From: an uncultured SAR86 cluster bacterium
GTDB taxonomy: Bacteria; Pseudomonadota; Gammaproteobacteria; Magnimaribacterales; D2472
Length of the DNA: 64,000 nucleotides
Assembly (NCBI GenBank): GCA_902557645.1
Contig: CACEAP010000006.1
Location: 1-64,000 of the forward strand
Direction: 5' to 3'
The translations under genes were made by a program, and so were the position numbers. Below the pieces are notes generated by a model, which ran no database searches, was not told the DNA's origin, and was given only the letters and a program-made list of their open reading frames with translations. How positions within the stretch are numbered: the first letter of the stretch is position 1; each line of letters opens with the position of its first letter. Positions 19,618 through 29,736 of the stretch are shown piece after piece.

Positions 19618-20750
19618 ATTACCAATGCATCCAGTGCTTTATGAATTCTTGGAATTGCTTTCTTTAAAAGATCTATATTTGTTCCAAAATTCAATCTCAT
19701 CCAACCAGGCTTTCCAAAATCTTTTCCATCAGATAAACCAACTCCATAATTTTCAAAATGCTCTTGTAAATTAATGCCGCCAGAATTTATAACTTTAAAC
19801 CATAGCAAATAAGTACCTTTAGGGTTTATTACTTCTATATCATCTCTTATAGAAAATTCATCAAGTAAAAAAGATTTATTAGTATTTAAATAATCTATAA
19901 GCTCGCCTTTCCAATCATCTCCATCTTTAATGCATGCCAATGTTGCAATTATCCCAAACAAGCTTGGGGATGGAGTCTGTCCTCTTAAAGTTTTCTGAAA
20001 TTGGGTTCTTAATTTTTTATCAGGAATAATTGCAAATGCACAATTTAAACCTGCAATATTAAAAGTTTTTGATAAAGAATTTACAGTTATAACTCTTTCA
20101 GCCATTCCGTCTATATTTGCTATATGGTTATGGCAATCATTTTGATCAAGGATAAATTCTGAATGAATCTCGTCTGCTAATACAAACATATCTTTTTCAA
20201 GAATTATTTTGGCAATATCATTCAGCTCTTCTTGGCTAAAAATAGTACCTCCAGGATTATGGGGATTAATAAACATAAGCCATGAATTTTTATCTGAATC
20301 AGCTTTTAGTTTTTCAAGGTTGTAAACAAGCCTTCCTTCAACAATTTCTAAATCATGAAAAACTATTTTCTTGCTGCTGTGTTTTGCAGCATTTAAAAAT
20401 GGGGGGTATATCGGTTTAGGAACAATTACTGACTGGGTATCAGAAATAAAATCGTATATCTGATGAATAATGGTCTCTAAGCCAGGAATCCATATAATCC
20501 AATCTTCCTTAATAGGCCATGAGGATTTGTTGTATAGATTTACAACTTCAGCATTTAGCTCTTCAGGTATTTCTGTATAACCATATATGCCATGATCTAA
20601 TCTTTCTTTAAATGCCATTTGAACTATATCCGGAGATTTAAAGTCCATATCTGCAACCCAAAGAGGAATAATATCTTTATTTTTATATAGATCCCATTTA
20701 GTACTCCAAGTATTTTGCCTATCAATTGAAGTATCAAAATTTTTCTTCAT
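19614..20750 (-). CDS. patB: PatB/MalY-type PLP-dependent C-S beta-lyase (aminotransferase class I fold)
   Basis: PLWVADMDFKSPDIV; NPHNPGGTIFSQEEL; VNSLSKTFNIAGL (PLP lysine). Confidence 0.87.
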   Translation of the reverse strand: MKKNFDTSIDRQNTWSTKWDLYKNKDIIPLWVADMDFKSPDIVQMAFKERLDHGIYGYTEIPEELNAEVVNLYNKSSWPIKEDWIIWIPGLETIIHQIYDFISDTQSVIVPKPIYPPFLNAAKHSSKKIVFHDLEIVEGRLVYNLEKLKADSDKNSWLMFINPHNPGGTIFSQEELNDIAKIILEKDMFVLADEIHSEFILDQNDCHNHIANIDGMAERVITVNSLSKTFNIAGLNCAFAIIPDKKLRTQFQKTLRGQTPSPSLFGIIATLACIKDGDDWKGELIDYLNTNKSFLLDEFSIRDDIEVINPKGTYLLWFKVINSGGINLQEHFENYGVGLSDGKDFGKPGWMRLNFGTNIDLLKKAIPRIHKALDALVI

Positions 20751-20786
20751 AAAATATACTTTAGTTTTTTAATTCACTTTATATTA

Positions 20787-21374
20787 ATGCAAAAAAATAT
20801 AATTACATACCCTAATTTATCATTAAAAAACTATGATAAAAGTATTCCAAAAGTAAATGCTGATATCTGGCTTAATAATTTAATAACTGAACTTAATTGG
20901 GTCGAGGGAGAAATAAAATTATTTGGTAAAGTGATAAAAATCCCAAGATTGCAGAGTTGGTATGCTGATCCTGGCTGTGATTATAAATACTCAGGGAAAT
21001 TCCTAGAGAGAAATACCTGGAATCCAACTCTAATAGAAATTAAAAATAGTATTGAAGCTATAACATCTGAAAAATATAATTCTGTTTTAGCTAATTATTA
21101 CAGGGATGGCAACGACAGTATGGGGTGGCATTCAGATGATGAAAGCATGCTAAAAAAGAATTCTGCAATTGCATCTTTATCTCTTGGACAAAATAGGCCT
21201 TTGTTTTTTAAACATAAGAATCAAGCTATTTCTTTCAATATTGATCAAAGTCATGGGTCCGTAATTGTAATGCATGGCGAAACTCAAAAATATTGGAAGC
21301 ATTCAATAAAAAAGTCAAAAAAATCTATGCTGCCAAGGTTAAATCTTACATTTAGGACTATAATTACAGCATAA
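20787..21374 (+). CDS. alkB: AlkB-type 2-oxoglutarate-dependent DNA repair dioxygenase
   Basis: ANYYRDGNDSMGWHSDDE; SLSLGQNRPLFFKH; HGSVIVMHGETQKYWKHSI; RLNLTFR. Confidence 0.88.
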   Translation: MQKNIITYPNLSLKNYDKSIPKVNADIWLNNLITELNWVEGEIKLFGKVIKIPRLQSWYADPGCDYKYSGKFLERNTWNPTLIEIKNSIEAITSEKYNSVLANYYRDGNDSMGWHSDDESMLKKNSAIASLSLGQNRPLFFKHKNQAISFNIDQSHGSVIVMHGETQKYWKHSIKKSKKSMLPRLNLTFRTIITA

Positions 21375-21399
21375 CTAGCACTTTATATAAGGACAAAAA

Positions 21400-22395
21400 A
21401 TGAATTCAAGAATTAAGGTTGTTGTAACTGGAGCAGCAGGTCAAATTGCATACTCACTTATACCAAGATTGTTAGATGGGGTTACATTTGGCAATAAAAT
21501 TGTTGATTTAGTTTTGGTTGAAATACCTCAAGTAGTCAATAAGCTTGAGGGTGTTGTTATGGAATTAGAAGATTCTTCATTTCCATATATGGGAAATGTT
21601 GAATATACAGATAATTTTGCTGATGCTGCTAAAGATGCTGACTGGTTTTTATTGGTTGGAAGCATTCCAAGAGGAATTGTTTATGAGGGTAAAAAAATAG
21701 AAGAAAGATCTGACTTGCTTAAAATTAATGGTGGAATATTTGTGTCTCAAGGTAAGGCTATAGGTGAATACGGAAAAGCTAGTGCTAAAATTCTTGTGGT
21801 AGGCAATCCAGCAAATACAAATGCCTTAATTGGTAAAAATTCTTCAGGGGTAAGTTCTCAGCTTTGGATGGCCATGACAATGCTTGATTCAAGCAGAGCT
21901 AAATCAGTAATAGCTAAAAAAGTTCAATGCTCAATTGCGGAAGTTAAAAAAATGATTATTTGGGGAAATCATAGTCCTACTATGTATCCTGACGTTGAAA
22001 ATGCTTTAGTCGGAGATAAGTCTGTAGGATCAATTATTGATGATATGGATTGGGTAAAGAATAATTTCTTACCTACAGTGCAGCAAAGGGGTAAAGCTGT
22101 TATTGATGCAAGAGGAGCTTCCTCTGCAACTTCTGCTGCTAAAGCAGCGCTGGATACAATAATTGCTTGTGAAAATGTTACTGCGCCTGGTGACTGTTTT
22201 AGTGCAGCAGTTGCAAGTGATGGAGCTTATGATGTTCCAGAAGGTTTAATATGTGGATATCCTTTAATGACTTTAGAGGATGGGTCTGTAGAGATAATTA
22301 GAGATATTACCCTGTCTAAATTTGCAAAAGAAAAATTTTCATTATCTATAGCCGAGCTTGAATCAGAAAGAGAAGCTGTAAAAAATCTTTTGTGA
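21400..22395 (+). CDS. mdh: Malate dehydrogenase (cytosolic-type, MDH type 2)
   Basis: VVVTGAAGQIAYSLIPRLLDG; VVGNPANTNALI; IIWGNHSPTMYPD. Confidence 0.93.
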   Translation: MNSRIKVVVTGAAGQIAYSLIPRLLDGVTFGNKIVDLVLVEIPQVVNKLEGVVMELEDSSFPYMGNVEYTDNFADAAKDADWFLLVGSIPRGIVYEGKKIEERSDLLKINGGIFVSQGKAIGEYGKASAKILVVGNPANTNALIGKNSSGVSSQLWMAMTMLDSSRAKSVIAKKVQCSIAEVKKMIIWGNHSPTMYPDVENALVGDKSVGSIIDDMDWVKNNFLPTVQQRGKAVIDARGASSATSAAKAALDTIIACENVTAPGDCFSAAVASDGAYDVPEGLICGYPLMTLEDGSVEIIRDITLSKFAKEKFSLSIAELESEREAVKNLL

Positions 22396-22856
22396 ACAGT
22401 ATTAAAGAAAAGTTAAAACAGGAATTTTTAGCAGATGTTGTTTTAAGTGAAACTCCAAAAACAATAAGCATTATTACCTCACAGAATGCTGCTAATTTAA
22501 TAGATTTTTTAAGTAAAAAAAATATCGATCAAATTAATATTTACCCAGATATTAATAATGAATTAAGCCTTCAGTCTGATTTATATATTGTTCTAGAAGA
22601 TGCTAATTTAAATGTGTCTGATATTGGGACTATTAAAAACCTTTTAAGTCAAAAGATCATTGTCTTTCAATCTAAGAATAAAAATAATATAAATGCGAAA
22701 GACTTGATTAAACTAGGCCTGCAGAAAGAGTTTGAAAGCAAAAAAGATGGGTTAAACTTTTATACCTATAATCTTAAAACCTATAACAATAAAAGAGATT
22801 GGAATAATCCTAAAGGGTGGGCTAATCCTGAAAACTTTAATAAATTCAGATGGTAA
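22392..22856 (+). CDS. Hypothetical protein, possibly DUF6231-like (C-terminal WxNPKGWANPENFNKFRW); GTG start overlapping the mdh stop
   Basis: Four-nt GTGA overlap with mdh; continuous ORF to a convergent neighbour; family recalled from the tail motif only. Confidence 0.6.
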   Translation: MNSIKEKLKQEFLADVVLSETPKTISIITSQNAANLIDFLSKKNIDQINIYPDINNELSLQSDLYIVLEDANLNVSDIGTIKNLLSQKIIVFQSKNKNNINAKDLIKLGLQKEFESKKDGLNFYTYNLKTYNNKRDWNNPKGWANPENFNKFRW

Positions 22857-22859
22857 AAA

Positions 22860-24350
22860 TTATGACTTCATCTGAGGGAATAATAAAACATCCCTAATAG
22901 AAGTTTGTTCAGTTAAGAGCATAACAAGTCTATCTATACCCAAGCCAACTCCAACAGCAGGAGGCATACCATGCTCTAAAGCAGTAATATAATCTTGGTC
23001 GAAGTCCATAGCCTCCTTATCTCCAGAATCTTTTGCAGCAACCTGATCAGCAAACCTTTCAGCTTGATCATCTGGATCATTTAACTCACAAAAACCATTA
23101 GCGAATTCCTTGCCACCAATAAATAGTTCAAATCTATCAGTAAAATCAGGATTCTCTGAGTTTCTTCTTGATAATGGTGAAACCTCTACAGGGTACTCTG
23201 TTACAAAAGTTGGGTTAATAAGATCTTCTTCAACAGTTTCTTCAAAAATCTCTAAAAGCATTCTGCCGACACCCCAACTCTTCTCTGTTTTTACTCCCAA
23301 AGATTTTAAATAAGTTTCCAAATTTTTCTTATCTTTTAAGTCATCTGATTTTAATTCTTTATTTGCACCTAAAACTAAATCTGAAAGAGTTGCTTGATTA
23401 AATTTGTTTAAATCTATTTTAATATCGCCCCAATTGATCGTCTTGCCGCACTCTGCAGCTTTAGCAGCATTTAATATTATGTCTTTAGTTAAATCCATTT
23501 GACCTTGCATCGTTGCATATGCTTCATACCACTCAAACATAGTAAACTCAGGATTATGCTTTGTAGATAAGCCCTCATTTCTAAAACTTCTATTAATTTC
23601 ATAAACCTTATCAAAACCACCAACAAGCAATCTTTTTAAATAAAGTTCAGGGGCAATTCTTAAATATAAATCTCTACCTAGCGCATTGTGCTGAGTAATA
23701 AATGGTCTAGCGACTGCTCCTCCAGCTAATGGATGCATCATTGGTGTTTCTACCTCAAGATAACCTCTTTCATTCATTTTTGCCCTAACAGAATCAATAA
23801 TTCTGGTTCTCTTAATAAAAACTTCTTTGGTCTGATTATTTGTCATTAGATCTAAATATCGCTGTCTATATCTAGCTTCAATATCAGTTAAGCCTTTGAA
23901 CTTCTCAGGCATTGGTCTTAGGGATTTAGTTATCATCTCAAGATCCCAAGCATCAAGAGTAAGTTCATCAGTTTTTGTTCTAAACAGTGAGCCTGAAACA
24001 CCTACAATATCACCTAAATCCCAAGTTTTAAAATCTTCATAAACACTTTCTTCTACATTATTTTTTGTAACATAAATTTGAATATCACCACTAGCATCAC
24101 GAAGAGTTGCAAAACTAGCATTTCCCATAACCCTTTTTAAAATTACTCTTCCTGCAATAGAAAGATCTTTAATATTTTTTTTAGCTAGCTCGTCTTTTGC
24201 GAACTCGCCATATTGATCAATAATTTCTTTAGCTGTGTTTTGGGGTTGAAAAGAATTGCCATAAGCTTCACCTTTTCCTCGAAGTTCTTCTAATTTTTTT
24301 CTTCTTTCTTCTAAAAGACCTTCTTCGCCGCCAATATTTTCTTCAGACAT
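22860..24350 (-). CDS. lysS: Lysyl-tRNA synthetase (class II)
   Basis: FRNEGLSTKHNPEFTMFEWYEAYA; GVGLGIDRLVMLLTEQTSIRDVLLFP. Confidence 0.98.
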   Translation of the reverse strand: MSEENIGGEEGLLEERRKKLEELRGKGEAYGNSFQPQNTAKEIIDQYGEFAKDELAKKNIKDLSIAGRVILKRVMGNASFATLRDASGDIQIYVTKNNVEESVYEDFKTWDLGDIVGVSGSLFRTKTDELTLDAWDLEMITKSLRPMPEKFKGLTDIEARYRQRYLDLMTNNQTKEVFIKRTRIIDSVRAKMNERGYLEVETPMMHPLAGGAVARPFITQHNALGRDLYLRIAPELYLKRLLVGGFDKVYEINRSFRNEGLSTKHNPEFTMFEWYEAYATMQGQMDLTKDIILNAAKAAECGKTINWGDIKIDLNKFNQATLSDLVLGANKELKSDDLKDKKNLETYLKSLGVKTEKSWGVGRMLLEIFEETVEEDLINPTFVTEYPVEVSPLSRRNSENPDFTDRFELFIGGKEFANGFCELNDPDDQAERFADQVAAKDSGDKEAMDFDQDYITALEHGMPPAVGVGLGIDRLVMLLTEQTSIRDVLLFPQMKS

Positions 24351-25448
24351 TTATACTCCTTCTCTGAGGCTTGTTTTCATAAAATCATCCAGATCGCCAT
24401 TTAGTATTGCTGTTGTATTACCTGATTCTAGATTTGTTCTTAAATCCTTTATTCTAGATTGATCTAAAACATATGATCTAATCTGATTGCCCCATCCAAT
24501 ATCAGATTTACTATCTTCTAATACTTGCTGCTCATCTTTTTGTTTTTGTAATTCTAACTCGTAAAGCTTAGATTTTAATTGTTTAAATGCATTTTCTTTA
24601 TTTTTATGTTGAGACCTGTCACTTTGGCATTGGGCAACAATACCAGTTGGTTCATGAGTCAATCGAACAGCTGAGTCAGTTTTATTGACATGTTGCCCTC
24701 CAGCTCCTGAAGCTCTATAGGTATCAATCCTTACATCTGAATTATTTAGTTCTATTTCGATAGAATCATCAATTTCTGGAGAAATAAAGACTGAAGCAAA
24801 AGAGGTATGCCTTCTGTTACCTGAATCAAATGGTGATTTTCTTACTAATCTATGGACCCCTGTTTCAGTTCTAAGCCAACCATATGCATAATCTCCTTCA
24901 ACTAAGATAGAAGCTGATTTAATTCCAGCAATATCCCCATAAGAGATTTCGGTAACTTGAATATTGAAATCTCGATTTTCAGCCCATTTGGAATACATTC
25001 TAAGGAGCATTTCAGCCCAGTCTTGTGCCTCAGTTCCTCCTGAGCCCGATTGAATATCTATATATGCATTATTAGGATCCATTTTGTTAGTAAACATCCT
25101 ACTAAATTCTAGATCTTCAACTGCTTTTTTCAGTTGTGCTAAATCAGATTCTATTTCATCAATAGTCTCAAAATCCGACTCTTCTTCAGCCATATCTAAT
25201 AAAGATAAATTATCATTTACCTGTGTCTCTGTATTTAAAAATAATGTCAAAGATTTTTCTATTGAAGCCTTTTCTTTACTTAGCTTTTGAGACAAATCTA
25301 AATCGCTCCAAACATCTTCTGAAGATAGCTGCTTTGAAATTTCTTGCAATCTTGATTCTTTTGAAGCAACATCAAAGATACCATTTCTTATTTCTAAAAT
25401 TCTAGACTCTAAGTCAATTAAATTACTTTTAAGCTCTAAAGAGTCCAT
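24351..25448 (-). CDS. prfB: Peptide chain release factor 2 encoded as one uninterrupted frame
   Basis: IQSGSGGTEAQDWAEMLLRMY; RASGAGGQHVNKTDSAVR (GGQ); VRKSPFDSGNRRHTSF (SPF tripeptide, RF2). Confidence 0.97.
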   Translation of the reverse strand: MDSLELKSNLIDLESRILEIRNGIFDVASKESRLQEISKQLSSEDVWSDLDLSQKLSKEKASIEKSLTLFLNTETQVNDNLSLLDMAEEESDFETIDEIESDLAQLKKAVEDLEFSRMFTNKMDPNNAYIDIQSGSGGTEAQDWAEMLLRMYSKWAENRDFNIQVTEISYGDIAGIKSASILVEGDYAYGWLRTETGVHRLVRKSPFDSGNRRHTSFASVFISPEIDDSIEIELNNSDVRIDTYRASGAGGQHVNKTDSAVRLTHEPTGIVAQCQSDRSQHKNKENAFKQLKSKLYELELQKQKDEQQVLEDSKSDIGWGNQIRSYVLDQSRIKDLRTNLESGNTTAILNGDLDDFMKTSLREGV

Positions 25449-25450
25449 GA

Positions 25451-26839
25451 TTAAAAATTATTATTTGAGATAAAGTTAAAAATAATATCTTTATCTGCAT
25501 CTAGCTTAATTGCTCTTTCTTTATGATTATAAACACTACTTAATTTCTCTGGCATATCTTCTATAGTTAATCCTGCTTCTGCAATAGAATCTGGAAATTT
25601 TGCTGGATGTGCTGTTGCAAGAATAATTGTTTTAGACTCCAGTGCTGAAGACAGTTTAGTTACTGCCTCCGAAGCAACAGCTGTATGAGGATCAATTAAA
25701 TAGTTAAATGAAGAATATATATTTTTAATTGCTGCTATTGTGGAAACGTCATCAACAGAATAACTTAAAAATAAATCTTTAGACTTTTGCCAGACTTTCT
25801 CTGAAAGAAATATCGAATCGTTTGGAAAATTAGAATACAAAGCTTTGCAAATGTTCGCATCTCTATTGCAATAAAAGTCATAAATTAATCTTTCAAAATT
25901 ACTTGCAATGCTTATATCCATACTTGGAGATACTGTTTCATTGACAGTATTTCTTGAATAATCATTATTAGAAAAAAATCTATCTAAAATATCGTTCTTA
26001 TTAACTGATACTATGATTTTATCAAGCGGGAGTCCCATTTTATGAGCCGCGTAGCATGCAAAAACATTACCAAAATTACCAGTTGGTACTGAAAAATTAA
26101 TAGGATTTTCTAGATTTGAAAACTTTAATGATGCATAAAAATAGTAACATATTTGTCCAATAATTCTTACCCAATTTATTGAATTTACTGCCAGTAAGTA
26201 CTGATCATCATTTAGAAAAGATCTCTCATTAAAAGCCTCTTTTACTATATCCTGGCAATCATCGAATGTGCCTTTAATTTTAAGAGTAAAAACATTTTCT
26301 TCATCAATAGTTGTCATTTGTCTTCGTTGAATTTCAGACATATTTCCGTCAGGAATGAGTATAAAAGTCCTTATAGATTTAAAGCGCTTACATGCATCAA
26401 TAGCCGCTGAGCCTGTATCTCCAGAAGTAGCACCAAGAACAATTGCGGTCTTGTTATTTTTTATCAGAACCTCATTGAAAAATGCCGCAGCAAGTTGTAA
26501 TCCAAAGTCTTTAAAAGCTGCAGTAGGCCCATGAAATAATTCAAGAATAGCATTCTCTCTATCTAAATATTTTAAAGGTGCAATATCTTTATTAGCAAAA
26601 TCATGCCATGTTGTATCCAATAATTTTATAACTTCATCTTTATTAAAGGATGAAGAGGTAAATAAAGGAACTATCTCTTTTGCTATTTCTATAAAAGTTG
26701 TTTTAGTTCTTAATTTATTAATATCAACTTTAGGCCAGAAGTCTGGCATAAATAAACCGCCATCTTTAGCTAAACCCTGCATTAAAACTTCTTCAAAAGT
26801 TCTATCAAGATCATTTCCCCTAGTACTATGAAATAACAT
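25451..26839 (-). CDS. thrC: Threonine synthase
   Basis: FHGPTAAFKDFGLQLAAAF; LGATSGDTGSAAIDAC; VPTGNFGNVFACYAA. Confidence 0.96.
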   Translation of the reverse strand: MLFHSTRGNDLDRTFEEVLMQGLAKDGGLFMPDFWPKVDINKLRTKTTFIEIAKEIVPLFTSSSFNKDEVIKLLDTTWHDFANKDIAPLKYLDRENAILELFHGPTAAFKDFGLQLAAAFFNEVLIKNNKTAIVLGATSGDTGSAAIDACKRFKSIRTFILIPDGNMSEIQRRQMTTIDEENVFTLKIKGTFDDCQDIVKEAFNERSFLNDDQYLLAVNSINWVRIIGQICYYFYASLKFSNLENPINFSVPTGNFGNVFACYAAHKMGLPLDKIIVSVNKNDILDRFFSNNDYSRNTVNETVSPSMDISIASNFERLIYDFYCNRDANICKALYSNFPNDSIFLSEKVWQKSKDLFLSYSVDDVSTIAAIKNIYSSFNYLIDPHTAVASEAVTKLSSALESKTIILATAHPAKFPDSIAEAGLTIEDMPEKLSSVYNHKERAIKLDADKDIIFNFISNNNF

Positions 26840-28098
26840 TATTCAGATTCTATTCTTATTCTTTTAATATCTTTAACAAACTCTATAACTTTTAGTTGTT
26901 TTAAAAATTTAGAGGCTTCGCTCTCTTTGACTAAGTTGGTTATGAAATATACATTCGATGGTTTATCTTTATTGCTTATAATTTCTTCTATCTTTATATT
27001 ATTATTATCTGCTTCAGAAATAATTTTTTGGTTAACTTCTTTATCATCCTCAACCTCAATTGAGAAATAATTTTGAAATAATATTGTATTAAATTCCTTT
27101 AATGATTCTGATGAAGCTTTTTCATCTGTATTATCTGCTAAGGGAATATTATTATTAGATAAATGGATAATATCGGAAATTAGTCCTGAAGCTGTTGATT
27201 CCTGTCCGGCTCCAGATCCTGTTATATGAATTTTTCCTACCAAATCAGTATCTATCTCTATTCCATTTCTAACTCCTTGAAGTGAAGCAAGTATAGATTC
27301 CTTTCTAACCAGGGCAGGATGAGCTCTTAATTCAATTGAATTATTTATTTGGTTTGCTACTGCTAAGTGTTTAATTGCATAACCAAGATCAGATGCATTT
27401 TTAAAGTCAGTAGATGTAATATCTGAAATGCCTTCTATGTAAAACTTTTGAGGCGGTAAAGAAGTTCCATGAGCAATATAAGACAAAATGCCTATTTTGT
27501 GAGCTGCATCTATGCCATTAATATCAAAAGATGGATCAGGCTCAGCATATCCTTTCTCTTGAGCTATCGCTAATGTAGGATCAAAATCTGCACCTTTTTC
27601 CATTTCTGATAAAATAAAATTTGTTGTGCCGTTTAACATGCCAGATATCTTTGATATCTTATTTCCAGCTAACTCTTCTTGAAGAACTTTTATAATAGGG
27701 GTGCCTGCGCAGACAGCTGATTCATACAAAATTTTAATATTGTTTTTACTAGCTATATTAAAAAGCTCATCTCCATGGTGAAAAATGACCGCTTTATTTG
27801 CAGTGATGACGTGTTTTTTATTTTTTAATGCACTTAGTATTAATTCTCTTGCTGTTTCGACGCCTCCAATAAGCTCAACTACTACGTCAATATCTTGATG
27901 AGTTACATCAAAAATATCTCTTAAGATCTCAACATCCTGAGGATTGCATTTTGGGTTATCTCTTCTTGCACCAATAAATTTAATACAAATATCTAAATTA
28001 GCTTGTTTTTTTATTAATTCATGATTTTTATTTATTGCTTTATATAAGCCTGTTGCAACATTGCCCCATCCACAAATTCCTATATTAATTTTTTTCAT
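26839..28098 (-). CDS. hom: Homoserine dehydrogenase
   Basis: IGICGWGNVATGLYK; HVITANKAVI; GMLNGTTNFILSEME; FDINGIDAAHKI. Confidence 0.95.
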   Translation of the reverse strand: MKKINIGICGWGNVATGLYKAINKNHELIKKQANLDICIKFIGARRDNPKCNPQDVEILRDIFDVTHQDIDVVVELIGGVETARELILSALKNKKHVITANKAVIFHHGDELFNIASKNNIKILYESAVCAGTPIIKVLQEELAGNKISKISGMLNGTTNFILSEMEKGADFDPTLAIAQEKGYAEPDPSFDINGIDAAHKIGILSYIAHGTSLPPQKFYIEGISDITSTDFKNASDLGYAIKHLAVANQINNSIELRAHPALVRKESILASLQGVRNGIEIDTDLVGKIHITGSGAGQESTASGLISDIIHLSNNNIPLADNTDEKASSESLKEFNTILFQNYFSIEVEDDKEVNQKIISEADNNNIKIEEIISNKDKPSNVYFITNLVKESEASKFLKQLKVIEFVKDIKRIRIESE

Positions 28099-28107
28099 TT
28101 CAACCTC

Positions 28108-28827
28108 TTAACCTTGCAGTCTTTCCAGCAAATCTAAAGCTGGAACATATCCTGGTATTAATTGACCATTATTAGAAATAATTGCAGGAGTGCCTGTAAC
28201 ACCGATTTCCCTACCTAATCTATAATGCTTCTCAACTGGATGATTATCACAATATTGAAATTTTATATCTTTTCCTTGTTTTAATTCAGTTAATGTTTTG
28301 TTTGGGTTATCTGAACACCATGCACCAACAATTTTTGAATATGATTGTGATTGGAGGCCAGATCTAGGGAATGCTGCATAATTAATTGAGATACCTAAGT
28401 TATTATATTCATGAATTTCATTATGAAGTTTCCTGCAATACCCACAATCAATATCTGTAAAAATAGTAACTGAATATAATTCATTTTTAGCAGGAAATGA
28501 TATTAGTTCTGATTTACTAATTTGAGAAATAAGCTTTATCCTCTCTTTACTTCTCTCAAACTCGGTTACATTTATTAGTCCGTTAGTTGTTATTTGAAAT
28601 ATGTCTCCAACTATTAAAAAATCTCCATCTGCAGATATATACACTGATTGCATTTCTTTAAGGTCAAGTTTATAAATGCCTTTTATGGGTGTTTGAGTAA
28701 TATCAATGATTTGAGCTCCCTCAGGAAGAACATTAGAAAGTTTTTCGATAAGAATATTTTTACCTTCAAACGCTTGAATGCTTGAACTTATAAGAATAGC
28801 AATTAATAAATATTTATATTTATTCAT
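28108..28827 (-). CDS. dsbC: DsbC-type thiol:disulfide isomerase
   Basis: Signal peptide; VTIFTDIDCGYCRKLHNEI (CxYC active site); GVTGTPAIISNNGQLIPGY. Confidence 0.92.
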   Translation of the reverse strand: MNKYKYLLIAILISSSIQAFEGKNILIEKLSNVLPEGAQIIDITQTPIKGIYKLDLKEMQSVYISADGDFLIVGDIFQITTNGLINVTEFERSKERIKLISQISKSELISFPAKNELYSVTIFTDIDCGYCRKLHNEIHEYNNLGISINYAAFPRSGLQSQSYSKIVGAWCSDNPNKTLTELKQGKDIKFQYCDNHPVEKHYRLGREIGVTGTPAIISNNGQLIPGYVPALDLLERLQG

Positions 28828-28829
28828 AG

Positions 28830-29732
28830 TTAACCCCTAGGGTGATGCTTCTTTAATGCATCACTGAGTCTTTGTTTGGCAATGTGAGTATATATTTGAG
28901 TAGTAGATAAGTCACTATGACCTAATAACAATTGTACTGACCTTAGATCAGCTCCTCTATTTAATAAATGTGTTGCAAAAGCATGTCTAAGTGTATGAGG
29001 GGAGATATCTTTTTTAAGGTCAATAATTTTTGAATAGATTTTTACTCTATGCCAAAAGGCTTCTCGAGTTATTTTTGAACCTGTGGTATTAACAAAGATA
29101 TTTTGTATTGATCTATTAATATTACTCTTTGACCTTCTTTCAAAATATATTTTCATATAATAATTAGCAGATTCTCCAAATGGAATGAGTCTTTCTTTTG
29201 AGCCTTTACCCAAAACTTTTACAATAGATCTTGATAAATCAATATCAGAAAATTTTAAATTAATTAATTCGCTAACCCTCATTCCTGTAGCATAAAGAAT
29301 CTCCAGCATAGCTTTATCACGAGATCCTATAAAAGATTCTTGATTTGGAGAATTGAGAAGCATATCAACATCATCCTCTGATATTGATACTGGGAGTTTC
29401 TTTTCTTGTTTTGGTGCTGGTATATCTCCAACAGGATTATCTTTAATTTTACTTTTTTTTACTAGAAATAAAAAAAATGCTTTAAGTGAAGATATTTTTC
29501 TGTTGACAGTGCTACTTTTATATTTTTTTTTAAATAGAAACTGAATATATTCTTCAATATTATTTTTCTTAAGATCTTTAAGAGGTGTATTTAGACAATT
29601 AGCAGACCAATTATATGCATCTAATAAATCGCTTTTATATGATTCTACAGTATTTTTTGAAAGTCCTTTTTCTATATACATAAAGTCAAGAAAGGAAACT
29701 AGATAAGAATCCTTTTCATGATGTTTTTTCAT
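28830..29732 (-). CDS. xerD: Site-specific tyrosine recombinase XerD
   Basis: LYATGMRVSELINLKFSDID; SPHTLRHAFATHLLNRGADLRSVQLLLGHSDLSTTQIYTH; in the rplS-xerD-dsbC-hom context. Confidence 0.94.
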   Translation of the reverse strand: MKKHHEKDSYLVSFLDFMYIEKGLSKNTVESYKSDLLDAYNWSANCLNTPLKDLKKNNIEEYIQFLFKKKYKSSTVNRKISSLKAFFLFLVKKSKIKDNPVGDIPAPKQEKKLPVSISEDDVDMLLNSPNQESFIGSRDKAMLEILYATGMRVSELINLKFSDIDLSRSIVKVLGKGSKERLIPFGESANYYMKIYFERRSKSNINRSIQNIFVNTTGSKITREAFWHRVKIYSKIIDLKKDISPHTLRHAFATHLLNRGADLRSVQLLLGHSDLSTTQIYTHIAKQRLSDALKKHHPRG

Positions 29733-29736
29733 AGTA

